Source: Candidatus Aminicenantota bacterium (lineage in GTDB: Bacteria; Acidobacteriota; Aminicenantia; Aminicenantales; UBA8522). Taken from it: a DNA stretch of 6,141 bases. Under the pieces are notes generated by a model. The model saw nothing but the letters and a program-made list of their open reading frames with translations. It had not been told where the DNA came from and did no database searches. Where the stretch lies: positions 1 through 6,141 of the forward strand of contig JAFGRZ010000213.1 of NCBI GenBank assembly GCA_016934895.1. Direction: 5' to 3'. Positions 1 to 6,088 of the stretch are shown one piece after another. The translations under genes and the position numbers were made by a program. The first letter of the stretch is position 1. Each line of letters starts with the position of its first letter.

Positions 1-812
1 AGGGGGACGTCCTTCTGTTTGCCGGCGATGATGCTCCGGACGTTGACCCGGATTTCCTTCTCGACGCCCCGGTCGTCCGTCCGGCGGATGCGGACGTCGC
101 GCTGGTTGGCCCGGTCGGTGAATCCGCCGGCCTTGGTGACGGCCTTGAGCAATGTGGGCAGGCTGCTCAGCTTGACCTCAAGGGCGCCCGGGCTCTTGAC
201 CGCGCCGAGGATGTAGATCGTCACGTTGCGGTCGGCGGGCACGTTGACGACGTCGTCGGGCTGAAGGGGGATGTCGAGCCTGCCTTCCACGTCGTACATC
301 AGGCCCTGAAGGGGTATTCGCAGCGACCGGCCTTCCTCGCCTTCCTGTCTGCGGACGACAATGACCTCCGGCCCCGCGGCCGGGGTCGGGCCGCCGGCGC
401 CGACCAGCGTTTCAAGAAGGGTTTTGCGGCTGAGAAGAGGATAGACGCCCGGCTTCTGCACGGCGCCGATGACGTAAACGACGCGGCTCTGGTATTGGGT
501 GATGAGCACCGTGACTTTCGGGTCGCGCAGGAACGACTCGCGCAGCAATCCGGCGAGCTTGGCCTCGACCTCGGATTTCGTCAGGCCGTTGACGTCCACC
601 TCCCCGAGGAGCGGGAGGGTGATCTTGCCCATCTCGGAGATCGTCACCTCCAGGTTGGTCAGCGATTCCACGCCGTAAACATCAACCTGCAGGACGTCCT
701 TGGGGCCGACGCGGTATTCCGTGGGTTCGGGGACCTGGCCGGAAACGCCCATGCAGGGAAAAAGAACAATCAAGACGGTGAAACCTAAAATAAATATATC
801 TCTTAAAATCAT
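1..812 (-). CDS. Wza/GumB-type polysaccharide export protein with Poly_export and two SLBB domains, C-terminus cut by window edge
   Basis: This is a periplasmic/outer-membrane export protein of the Wza/GumB class, which forms the channel for capsular or exopolysaccharide. It is not an open frame starting at base 1: I translated it on the minus strand from ATG at 812-810, giving 270 whole codons plus two bases at the edge. Residues 1-25 form a signal peptide (ILGFTVLIVLF core, then GVSG-Q). Cys20 is present, but LFPC is not a good lipobox. The Poly_export domain is at about 29-107, with YRVGPKDVLQVDVYG, then GKITLPLLGEVDVNGLT and the DPKVTVLI strand. SLBB repeats follow at about 110-190 (YVIGAVQKPGVYPL) and 198-263 (YILGAVKSPGALEV). 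The final residues KQKDVPL resemble the run-up to the usual closing strand, so probably only 15-40 residues are missing. A GAGAGG ribosome site lies 10 nt upstream. Family assignment is strong; the transported glycan is unknown. Confidence 0.93.
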   Translation of the reverse strand, partial: MILRDIFILGFTVLIVLFPCMGVSGQVPEPTEYRVGPKDVLQVDVYGVESLTNLEVTISEMGKITLPLLGEVDVNGLTKSEVEAKLAGLLRESFLRDPKVTVLITQYQSRVVYVIGAVQKPGVYPLLSRKTLLETLVGAGGPTPAAGPEVIVVRRQEGEEGRSLRIPLQGLMYDVEGRLDIPLQPDDVVNVPADRNVTIYILGAVKSPGALEVKLSSLPTLLKAVTKAGGFTDRANQRDVRIRRTDDRGVEKEIRVNVRSIIAGKQKDVP

Positions 813-822
813 TTGGAATCCG

Positions 823-828
823 CCTCTC
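823..828 (-). promoter_or_regulatory. Ribosome binding site of the polysaccharide export gene
   Basis: On the minus strand GAGAGG (overlapping AGGCGG) ends 10 nt before the ATG at 812. It supports that start over internal Met21 and keeps the full signal peptide in the product. Confidence 0.6.
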
Positions 829-844
829 AATTGAAAAACAAAGT

Positions 845-873
845 ATTTTCGCTTATTTGGACGTCTTTTTCAA
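845..873 (-). promoter_or_regulatory. Candidate sigma70 promoter for the polysaccharide export gene
   Basis: On the minus strand TTGAAA (873-868, 5 of 6 to the -35 consensus) is followed after 17 nt by GAAAAT (850-845, 4 of 6 to TATAAT) in locally AT-rich DNA. Initiation would fall near 838, leaving a leader of about 25 nt that contains the ribosome site. AT-rich DNA produces such matches by chance, so this is only a candidate. The gene could also be transcribed from the reductase-barrel unit upstream. Confidence 0.3.
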
Positions 874-874
874 C

Positions 875-904
875 AAAAAGCTTTTCCGAAGCCGGCCGGT
901 TCGG
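875..904 (-). terminator. Weak terminator candidate after the beta-barrel gene
   Basis: On the minus strand CCGAA and TTCGG (904-900 and 890-886) can pair around a 9-nt GC-rich loop that is itself partly self-complementary. AAAAGC and then five T residues (879-875) follow. The short stem and the spacer before the T run make this a poor intrinsic terminator. A second 6-bp hairpin (CCGGAA/TTCCGG, 982-977 and 968-963) spans the stop codon of the barrel gene but has no T run. The remainder of 813-972 shows no supported gene. Confidence 0.22.
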
Positions 905-972
905 TCGGGTGCTCCGGATTTTAGCTCGTCTGAAATTATCATTTCCAGATCTTATTTTCAGCCCGGAAACTC

Positions 973-2238
973 TCACTTCCGGACGAAGTTGATCGTCACC
1001 AAGTGTCCGTCCCCGGAGCCGAGAAAGCCCGAGGGGCGCGTCCAGTACTGGTAGGTCAGGCCGGCCCGGATGCTTTTCCACACCGGGACGGTAAAACCCG
1101 CCGAGAAGCCACCGTAACGGTCTCCCCATCCGGGCGGAGGGCCGGTGTCCTCAGTCGCGCCTTCCTCGGCCGTATTAGGGTAATTAAAAAGGGTATAAAA
1201 TCCGCTCAGCCTTATATCCAAATAGCGCGTAAGACTCATCGAATATGACGCGTTGAAAGAATCGCTGAGGTAGTAGAGGGTGTTCGCCCAGTAGGAAAAT
1301 GACGTGTCCCGATTGTAGCCCAGGGAGAGTGATGAATCCGTTCCCAGACGAATTCCCACCTGTGTCTGAGCGATCATTCCGGAAAAGCGGGGCAGGCTCC
1401 GGTCCGAGGGCTGAAAGCGCTTGAATCCCAGGGCCAGGCTGCCCGAGAGGACGCCCTGTTGAGGGAACCGTATCCCGGCCAGAAAGCTTCTCGTCTCTGC
1501 GTCTTTCCAGCCCGCCTCATCATAAAGAAAATTATGACGGACGTATCCGAGCTGTAGGAACAAGCGGGAACCCCGGAAAGCTTCATATCGAACCTCGAGC
1601 CGTCCGCCGACCTCCTGGCGGTTCAGGCTCCTGGACAAGGCGTCCTCTTCTCCTGAATCCTCCAGGATATCCACATAGCCCAACTCCTGGGCGAAACCGT
1701 TCAGAGTCCAGGACAGGCGGCGCGGCGTTTCATAAGCAATCTCGACTCGAATCCGCCTAGTTTCGGCCTCCACCTGCCGATCGACTTCGGGCAAGGGGAG
1801 ATGCCGGTAGCGCCGTGAATCGAAACCCCCGGTGATGACGAGAGGTCCCAGAAAAGGGAAAGACAGCTCCGCGCCGTAGTTGTTGTTCAAACGGTTGTAC
1901 CGCGGATTCTTGAGATAGATGTGATATTCGGGATTTTCCGTGAAGGACAGAATCAGGCTCCGCATCAAAATAAAATAGACATCAACCTTGGCGGACGGCG
2001 TGATCAGAAAATCGGACAGGGTTTCTTCCGCGCTCGTCCGGCCGTAGATGTTCGACACCCAGCCGAAATTCCTGAACTCGAATCCAGGGATGATCCGGAA
2101 CGGCCCGATCTTCATCCAAGTTCGGGACACGATATCGTCCACCCTCCGGTCGAAGCTCTGCCCGGAAAGCGACGGACTGGAAGCCTGTATAAGCAAGACC
2201 AGCAGGGAAAAAAAGCAGGCTTTATTTATTCGTCCCAT
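973..2238 (-). CDS. Predicted outer-membrane beta-barrel protein of the polysaccharide locus
   Basis: I do not recognise a named family. The 421-residue product has a signal peptide at about 1-26 (basic start, FFSLLVLLI core, SLSG-Q region). The mature part is rich in alternating polar/hydrophobic strands with aromatic girdle residues, for example RLFLQLGYVRHNF (225-237), SLSLGYNRDTSFSYW (303-317) and RAGLTYQYWT (391-400). These are joined by short turns and polar loops such as EDSGEEDALSRSLNR (193-207). It closes with a strand ending LVTINFVRK, as expected for a barrel. The general look is that of the putative barrel porins found in exopolysaccharide loci. It begins 39 nt after the reductase stop with only a poor ribosome site, so coupling to that gene is likely. 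It lies just upstream of the Wza-like gene, which suggests a role in glycan passage or anchoring; this is inference from position. Confidence 0.82.
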   Translation of the reverse strand: MGRINKACFFSLLVLLIQASSPSLSGQSFDRRVDDIVSRTWMKIGPFRIIPGFEFRNFGWVSNIYGRTSAEETLSDFLITPSAKVDVYFILMRSLILSFTENPEYHIYLKNPRYNRLNNNYGAELSFPFLGPLVITGGFDSRRYRHLPLPEVDRQVEAETRRIRVEIAYETPRRLSWTLNGFAQELGYVDILEDSGEEDALSRSLNRQEVGGRLEVRYEAFRGSRLFLQLGYVRHNFLYDEAGWKDAETRSFLAGIRFPQQGVLSGSLALGFKRFQPSDRSLPRFSGMIAQTQVGIRLGTDSSLSLGYNRDTSFSYWANTLYYLSDSFNASYSMSLTRYLDIRLSGFYTLFNYPNTAEEGATEDTGPPPGWGDRYGGFSAGFTVPVWKSIRAGLTYQYWTRPSGFLGSGDGHLVTINFVRK

Positions 2239-2277
2239 GCTGATCTTTTTCTACGGCCTTCAGGACCCAGCCGTCCT

Positions 2278-3489
2278 TCAGGAACGACTGTCCCTGAACG
2301 GCAAAAACGCCTTGCCCGCGCCCGAGAGGATTTTCGACAGCGACGCCTGCCGCAGGAAGGCCATGATCAGGCCGGAGTGCCAGTCGAAATCCCCGTGATT
2401 CTGCACCAAGGGGATGAGCCCGTCCTCCTGGGCCACGCGGAAGGCGCTCTCGATGTGAGCGTCCGAAAGCCGCGACCAGATTTTCCGGGCGAACAACCCA
2501 AGCTGTATTTCCTTCTGAAGAGCCTTCCGCCAGGCGCGATCGTATTCCTGGAGGTCTCGCTCCTTAACCGCTCCTTCATGTCGAAGGAGCTCCCCGATGA
2601 CCGAGGCGGCGATCTCCGCGCAGTGAAGGCCGTAGCTGATCCCGCCGCCCGTGGTCGTCTTGACCTGGCCGGCCGCTTCGCCGAGCGAAATGACCGCCCG
2701 GCCGCTGGTCCTGATGGCCGGCCCTTGGGCGATGATTTTGTACTGGACATTTCCGTTGAATCCGCTCCCGTACGAACCGCCGAGGTGTTTATCGGCGAAC
2801 ATATGGAAACAGCCCCTGGGATCGGATTCCGTGATCAAGCCGAACTTTGCCTTGCCGGGCGCGGTCGGCACGGCCCAGGCGAAACCTCCGGCCGCGATTT
2901 CGGTCCCGGCATAAATCGCGGGGATGTCGACGTCCGGCGCTTCGAGCTCGACCTGGGCGCCGACCAGGCGGCCCCGCGGAACGCCCAGGCCGGCCTTGCG
3001 GCTCAATTCCCACTGAACTCCCGTGGCCAGCACCACCGCCCGGGCCCGATAAGTCCCGATGCCTTCTCCGCCTTCTTCTTCGCCTGCGCCGGTTTCGACC
3101 GAAACCCCTTCCCCTTCCTGCCGTAAATCTTTGACGCTGCATCCGGTGCGGATTTCCGCGCCCGCGGCTTCGGCGGCTTTGGCCATATCGCGGTCGAACC
3201 TCCGCCTATCCACAATACAGGCAAAGGGCTTGGGGTGCTTATAGACGATCGAGACCCCGGAGGGAGAAACCAGACGGACATCCTGAATGTCCCTCTGGCG
3301 GGATTCAGGCGAAAGAGAAAAGCGTTCAAACGTCTCCCGGCCGATGATGCCCGTGCAGTTTACGGACTCCCCCACCTCGGCCTTTTTCTCAAGGACGAGG
3401 ACGTCATATCCCTTTTCGGCAAGTCGGCGCGCAGCATGGAGCCCGCTGGGCCCCGCCCCGGCGATGATGATGTCATAACTCTGTTTCAT
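2278..3489 (-). CDS. Geranylgeranyl reductase family FAD-dependent oxidoreductase
   Basis: This is a flavoprotein of the geranylgeranyl reductase (GGR) family, whose characterised members hydrogenate isoprenoid chains of archaeal lipids, chlorophyll precursors or quinones; the substrate here is unknown. The N-terminal FAD-binding fold shows GAGPSG at 11-16 and the acidic Glu34 ending the second strand. ESVNCTGIIG (41-50) matches the family's conserved Cys region. VDRRRFDRDM (93-102) and AVVLATG (151-157) follow. GGFAWAVP (201-208) corresponds to the substrate-side YxWxFP-type motif. GEAAGQVKTTTGGG (270-283) is the second FAD/ribityl motif, with Glu in place of the commoner Asp of GDAAG. The length of 403 residues is normal and there is no membrane segment. 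A Gly/Glu-only stretch at 134-143 enlarges a hairpin. AGGA lies 4 nt before ATG and a strong promoter lies further upstream. Family call is firm; a role on the glycan carrier lipid is conjecture. Confidence 0.9.
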   Translation of the reverse strand: MKQSYDIIIAGAGPSGLHAARRLAEKGYDVLVLEKKAEVGESVNCTGIIGRETFERFSLSPESRQRDIQDVRLVSPSGVSIVYKHPKPFACIVDRRRFDRDMAKAAEAAGAEIRTGCSVKDLRQEGEGVSVETGAGEEEGGEGIGTYRARAVVLATGVQWELSRKAGLGVPRGRLVGAQVELEAPDVDIPAIYAGTEIAAGGFAWAVPTAPGKAKFGLITESDPRGCFHMFADKHLGGSYGSGFNGNVQYKIIAQGPAIRTSGRAVISLGEAAGQVKTTTGGGISYGLHCAEIAASVIGELLRHEGAVKERDLQEYDRAWRKALQKEIQLGLFARKIWSRLSDAHIESAFRVAQEDGLIPLVQNHGDFDWHSGLIMAFLRQASLSKILSGAGKAFLPFRDSRS

Positions 3490-3493
3490 AATT

Positions 3494-3497
3494 TCCT
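3494..3497 (-). promoter_or_regulatory. Ribosome binding site of the reductase gene
   Basis: AGGA on the minus strand lies 4 nt before ATG at 3489. The spacing is slightly short, but it is the only Shine-Dalgarno match and agrees with an N-terminus (MKQSYDIIIAGAGPSG) that is standard for this fold. Confidence 0.5.
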
Positions 3498-3553
3498 AGC
3501 TACATATTCACAAAGGCCGGATAGGCCCTCATCTTTTTTTTAAAATCAGGGCT

Positions 3554-3582
3554 ATTATCCCCGACCCCCCGACTCGTGTCAA
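3554..3582 (-). promoter_or_regulatory. Near-consensus sigma70 promoter for the reductase-barrel unit
   Basis: On the minus strand a perfect -35 box TTGACA (3582-3577) is followed by exactly 17 nt and GATAAT (3559-3554), 5 of 6 to TATAAT. Eleven of twelve core bases and the optimal spacing match the housekeeping promoter. Transcription would start near 3547, giving a leader of roughly 57 nt before the reductase ATG. This indicates that reductase and barrel are expressed separately from the glycosyltransferase genes upstream. Confidence 0.75.
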
Positions 3583-3687
3583 TCACCTGCTTGGGCGCCT
3601 TCTCTTAACCCCCACCGCCCCTCTCTCCGGGCTCCGTCAAAGGATGACAGCCGAAGCTCGATTCAGCACGGGAACCGGGGAGGGACG

Positions 3688-3732
3688 GGGGACTGTCCCC
3701 GCAGGGGACTGTCCCCACAGGGGACTGTCACC
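3688..3732. repeat. Tandem array of three 16-bp units, each carrying a 13-bp inverted repeat
   Basis: The unit GGGGACTGTCCCC occurs at 3688-3700 and 3704-3716, and with one change (GGGGACTGTCACC) at 3720-3732. The units are separated by GCA and ACA, giving an exact 16-bp period. Each full unit is an inverted repeat with 6-bp arms around a single central base. Neighbouring units can also pair with each other into a stem of about 13 positions with one central mismatch and a 3-nt loop. G-rich DNA precedes the array on the left (3677-3687). Such elements resemble REP-type palindromes. They may stop or protect a transcript end downstream of the transferase gene, but no T run accompanies them. Confidence 0.85.
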
Positions 3733-3774
3733 CTATCCACATAATATCGACCGAGGTCTTTTTTGCCCCCGTCC

Positions 3775-4854
3775 TCACACCTTAGCTTCTCTACTCTCCC
3801 ATTTGCCCCGGAATGTTATCCAGAAGGACAACACCATGATTTTCATATCCAGCCAGAAAGTCTGCTTCTTTATGTACAGCCGGTCATAGCGGAATTTCGC
3901 TTTCCTGGGCGCGTCCGTGGGCAGATAAACCTGCGCCAACCCCGTCAGGCCCGGCCGGACGGCCAACCGCTCCTGATACCCTGGAATTTCTTCCAGCCTC
4001 ACGGAGCGGCCATCCCCCCGCGTTTCTTTCTCCTCCGGCCGCAGCGCCCGCGGGCCAACGAAGCTCATGTCGCCCTTGAAGATGTTCACGAGCTGCGGCA
4101 GCTCGTCCATGGCCGTGGCCCGCATGATTCTACCCACCCTGGTCACGCGCGGGTCGTTCTCCACGGCCTGGACCGCTCCCCTGCCCTTCTCCGCGTCTTT
4201 TATCATGGAGCGGAACTTGATCGCCTTGAAGATGCGGCCTCCCCGGCCGACGCGCTCCTGGAGATAGAATATCGGCCCCCTGTCTCCGGCCCAGATCAAA
4301 AAGGAGAACACAATCCACAGCGGCGAAGATAGAATCAATCCCAATCCCGACACCGCTACGTCGAACGGCCGCTTCAAATAGACGGCCCGGGTAAGCTTTC
4401 CCCAGTATCCAGGCCCTTCCCGGGACGGCTTCCGACTCCTCAGATAAATAAACGCCAACATGGCCAGCGCTCCGGCAGAGTCGATCCCCCAGTCGATGAA
4501 AGATCCTTTCCTGCCCGGGACAATTCTCTGCAAAGATTCATCCAGAAGCCCGTAGCCCACGGCAATAAGTCCCGCCCAGAGTGCCCAGGAAGCTTTCCAG
4601 CGGAGCGCCCGGCCGGCGTGGAAGGCGCGATAGAGCAAGTAGGCCAGGACGGCGTATTCGATGAAATGGAAGGATTTGCGGATGACGAGGTAAAACGCAT
4701 CCGAAGTCGCGATTGTCGTCGAAGGGAAGAAATAAACAAGCACTTTATAAACGATCCGGGACAACCATGGCTTGCTGAGATAGACATTCCCCACTGGAAA
4801 GAAGAGCGCCGCCCAGACAACAGGCGGCAGCCAGTACTTCAGGAGCTTTTTCAC
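3775..4854 (-). CDS. VanZ-like domain fused to polyprenyl-phosphate sugar-1-phosphate transferase (initiating glycosyltransferase)
   Basis: The C-terminal half is a bacterial sugar transferase (WcaJ/WbaP/PglC class) that moves a sugar phosphate from a nucleotide sugar to polyprenyl phosphate at the inner membrane, starting glycan assembly. Visible are KRPFDVAVSGLGL (161-173), a re-entrant helix with its Ser-Pro break (S177-P178), GPIFYLQERVGRGG (193-206), KFRSM (213-217), DPRVTRVGR (234-242), the catalytic pair Asp250-Glu251 in MDELPQL, GDMSFVGPR (261-269) and RPGLTGLAQV (300-309). Residues 1-140 are a VanZ-like domain with about four membrane helices, RKSFHFIEYAVLAYLLY (59-75), DESLQ (105-109) and PGRKGSFIDWGIDSAG (113-128). 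At 359 residues it is shorter than WbaP (about 476) and longer than PglC (about 200). The start is GTG: an in-frame TAA lies 9 nt upstream, and there is no clear Shine-Dalgarno. It follows the GT4 gene by 19 nt. Confidence 0.92.
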   Translation of the reverse strand: MKKLLKYWLPPVVWAALFFPVGNVYLSKPWLSRIVYKVLVYFFPSTTIATSDAFYLVIRKSFHFIEYAVLAYLLYRAFHAGRALRWKASWALWAGLIAVGYGLLDESLQRIVPGRKGSFIDWGIDSAGALAMLAFIYLRSRKPSREGPGYWGKLTRAVYLKRPFDVAVSGLGLILSSPLWIVFSFLIWAGDRGPIFYLQERVGRGGRIFKAIKFRSMIKDAEKGRGAVQAVENDPRVTRVGRIMRATAMDELPQLVNIFKGDMSFVGPRALRPEEKETRGDGRSVRLEEIPGYQERLAVRPGLTGLAQVYLPTDAPRKAKFRYDRLYIKKQTFWLDMKIMVLSFWITFRGKWESREAKV

Positions 4855-4873
4855 CGAGGCTTACTTTACAATA

Positions 4874-6088
4874 TCAGGCCGCGCCGGCCAAGAGCTTTTC
4901 GTAGCGTTCTAGAACCACAGCCCTCGAATAGTGCGACTCCGCGTGTTTTCGGCCCCGCTCGGCCATGGCCCGCGCCTCGGCCGACGCTTCCTTCAACCTG
5001 ACCATCGCCGCGGCGATTCCGGCCGGGTCGTCTGGGGGAACACACAGCCCGCAACCCGTGGAGGCGATGAGCTCTGCCACCTCGGAGGACGCGTCCGCCA
5101 GGCCGAGGATGGGGCGGCCGGCAGCCATGAAGTTGTAGAGCTTGGATGGCACCGAAAGGTGGGATTTCTCCGTGTCCAGAGGGACGAGCAGAACGTCGGC
5201 CGAGGCAAGGAGCGCCGGCAGGTCGGCGTAGGGCTGGAAGGGAATGAAGACGACGTTCGTCAAGCCCAGGGCGGCCGCTTTGTCTTCCAGGCTCTTCTTC
5301 TTCCGCCCCTCCCCCACGATGGCCACGGCCATGTCAGGCCGGCTTTTGAGCCGGGCCGCGGCCTCGAGCACTTTCTCCAGGGCCAAGTTACTCGAGATGC
5401 TGATCGTCCCCGAATACATGGCCGTGAACTTTCCGGCCAGCCCGAACTTCCTCGCCACGGGGTTGTCCTTGGGCATCGGCCTTATAAAATCCGTATCCAC
5501 CCAGTTCGGCAGGATGTGGATTTTCGCCGGGGGAACACCCTTGGACAGAAGGTTCTTCTTGAACCCCTCACTGATGACGGCGATCGTCTCGGAATTCCCG
5601 TAGATCCACTTCTCGAAGGCCTGGGCCAGCCGGATGCAAAACGGGTTGCTCAGGATGCCCGACTGGATGGATAGGTCGGGGTGGATGTCCTGGACGTTGA
5701 GGACGAAGCGCACGCCTTTCAGCCGCCGGGCGATGATTCCCGTCAGACCGAGCTGAAGCGGAGGAAGACGCAGAAAAAGCACGTCTCCTCTTCTCACAAA
5801 AACGAGGTTCGCGATCGTGGCCGTAGTATAGATCGTCCAAGCGACAAGCCGCCCGATAGGATGCTCGGCGAAGTTCGTCGGAAAGCGCTTGGCCAGGAAT
5901 CCATCCCGCTTCTCCCGCATATAAAGCCGACCCTCGTAGCCCCTGTTCTGCGGCGGCCGGGGCAAGGTGGTGATGACCTCGACCTCATGCCCCCTGCCTG
6001 CCAGGTAGCCTGCCAACTCGTTCATCAGGATGGGCGCGCTGCCGAACTCCGGCAGAAAGTACATGGTGTGGATGAGGATTTTCGGCAT
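4874..6088 (-). CDS. GT4-family glycosyltransferase, WbuB/WcaI-like
   Basis: This is a cytoplasmic or membrane-associated GT-B enzyme that transfers a sugar from a nucleotide donor onto a growing lipid-linked glycan; donor and acceptor are unknown. The N-terminal Rossmann domain begins KILIHTMYFLPEFGSAP (3-19), typical of WbuB-like proteins, with LNVQDIHPDL (130-139) matching their QDxxP motif. The donor domain has LPNWVD (193-198), MYSGTIS (224-230), IVGEGRKK (257-264), VPSKLYNFMAAGRP (313-326) and SSEVAELI (334-341). The Glu usually found before the MAAG motif is Asn319 here, as in some WcaI-like members. I start at ATG 6088 rather than 6094: AGGA (6099-6096) is 7 nt from this ATG but only 1 nt from the first. 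The stop of an upstream frame overlaps it as TGATG. The product has 404 residues, a normal length. It is probably co-transcribed with the fusion transferase 19 nt downstream. Confidence 0.9.
   Translation of the reverse strand: MPKILIHTMYFLPEFGSAPILMNELAGYLAGRGHEVEVITTLPRPPQNRGYEGRLYMREKRDGFLAKRFPTNFAEHPIGRLVAWTIYTTATIANLVFVRRGDVLFLRLPPLQLGLTGIIARRLKGVRFVLNVQDIHPDLSIQSGILSNPFCIRLAQAFEKWIYGNSETIAVISEGFKKNLLSKGVPPAKIHILPNWVDTDFIRPMPKDNPVARKFGLAGKFTAMYSGTISISSNLALEKVLEAAARLKSRPDMAVAIVGEGRKKKSLEDKAAALGLTNVVFIPFQPYADLPALLASADVLLVPLDTEKSHLSVPSKLYNFMAAGRPILGLADASSEVAELIASTGCGLCVPPDDPAGIAAAMVRLKEASAEARAMAERGRKHAESHYSRAVVLERYEKLLAGAA

Larger units (their letters stand above)
3490..3774. other. 285-nt intergenic region between the fusion transferase and reductase genes
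   Basis: No coding frame is convincing here. Going leftwards, it holds a tandem palindrome array (3688-3732), about 105 nt in which I see nothing (3583-3687), a promoter (3554-3582), and a transcribed leader. On the minus strand the leader has eight A residues followed by a GGCC-TATCC-GGCC hairpin whose stem can be lengthened by an A-T and two G-T pairs. Just after the transferase stop there is no T-rich intrinsic terminator on the minus strand. The six-T run at 3739-3774 is on the plus strand, next to a stem too tight to fold (GACC-GA-GGTC). Confidence 0.6.

Noticed and set aside
827..1129. A 100-residue minus-strand open frame covering the gap after the barrel gene
   Set aside because: Most of it overlaps the barrel C-terminus in another frame. 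The part in the gap is low in plausibility, with no ribosome site or homology pattern.
1921..3126. A 401-residue plus-strand open frame antisense to the reductase and the start of the barrel gene
   Set aside because: It crosses two well-supported minus-strand genes. It has shadow-type composition (rich in Arg, Pro, Gly, Asp), no recognisable motif and no ribosome site. GC-rich genes often leave long antisense frames.
3688..3732. CRISPR array
   Set aside because: Spacers are 3 nt and the repeat is a 13-bp palindrome. No cas gene is present.
3748..3766. Possible plus-strand terminator GACCGAGGTC followed by T residues
   Set aside because: The stem would need a 2-nt loop, and no plus-strand gene ends here. 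For the minus-strand transferase gene the polarity is wrong.
3644..3889. An 81-residue plus-strand frame through the tandem repeats
   Set aside because: It runs through the palindrome array and into antisense of the transferase gene. Its repeated residues come only from the DNA repeat.
3763..4332. A 189-residue plus-strand open frame antisense to the transferase core
   Set aside because: It mirrors the conserved sugar-transferase motifs on the minus strand and has no motif of its own.
4931..5674. A 247-residue plus-strand open frame antisense to the glycosyltransferase
   Set aside because: The opposite frame encodes a complete GT4 enzyme with ordered motifs. This one is an Arg/Gly/His-rich antisense shadow.
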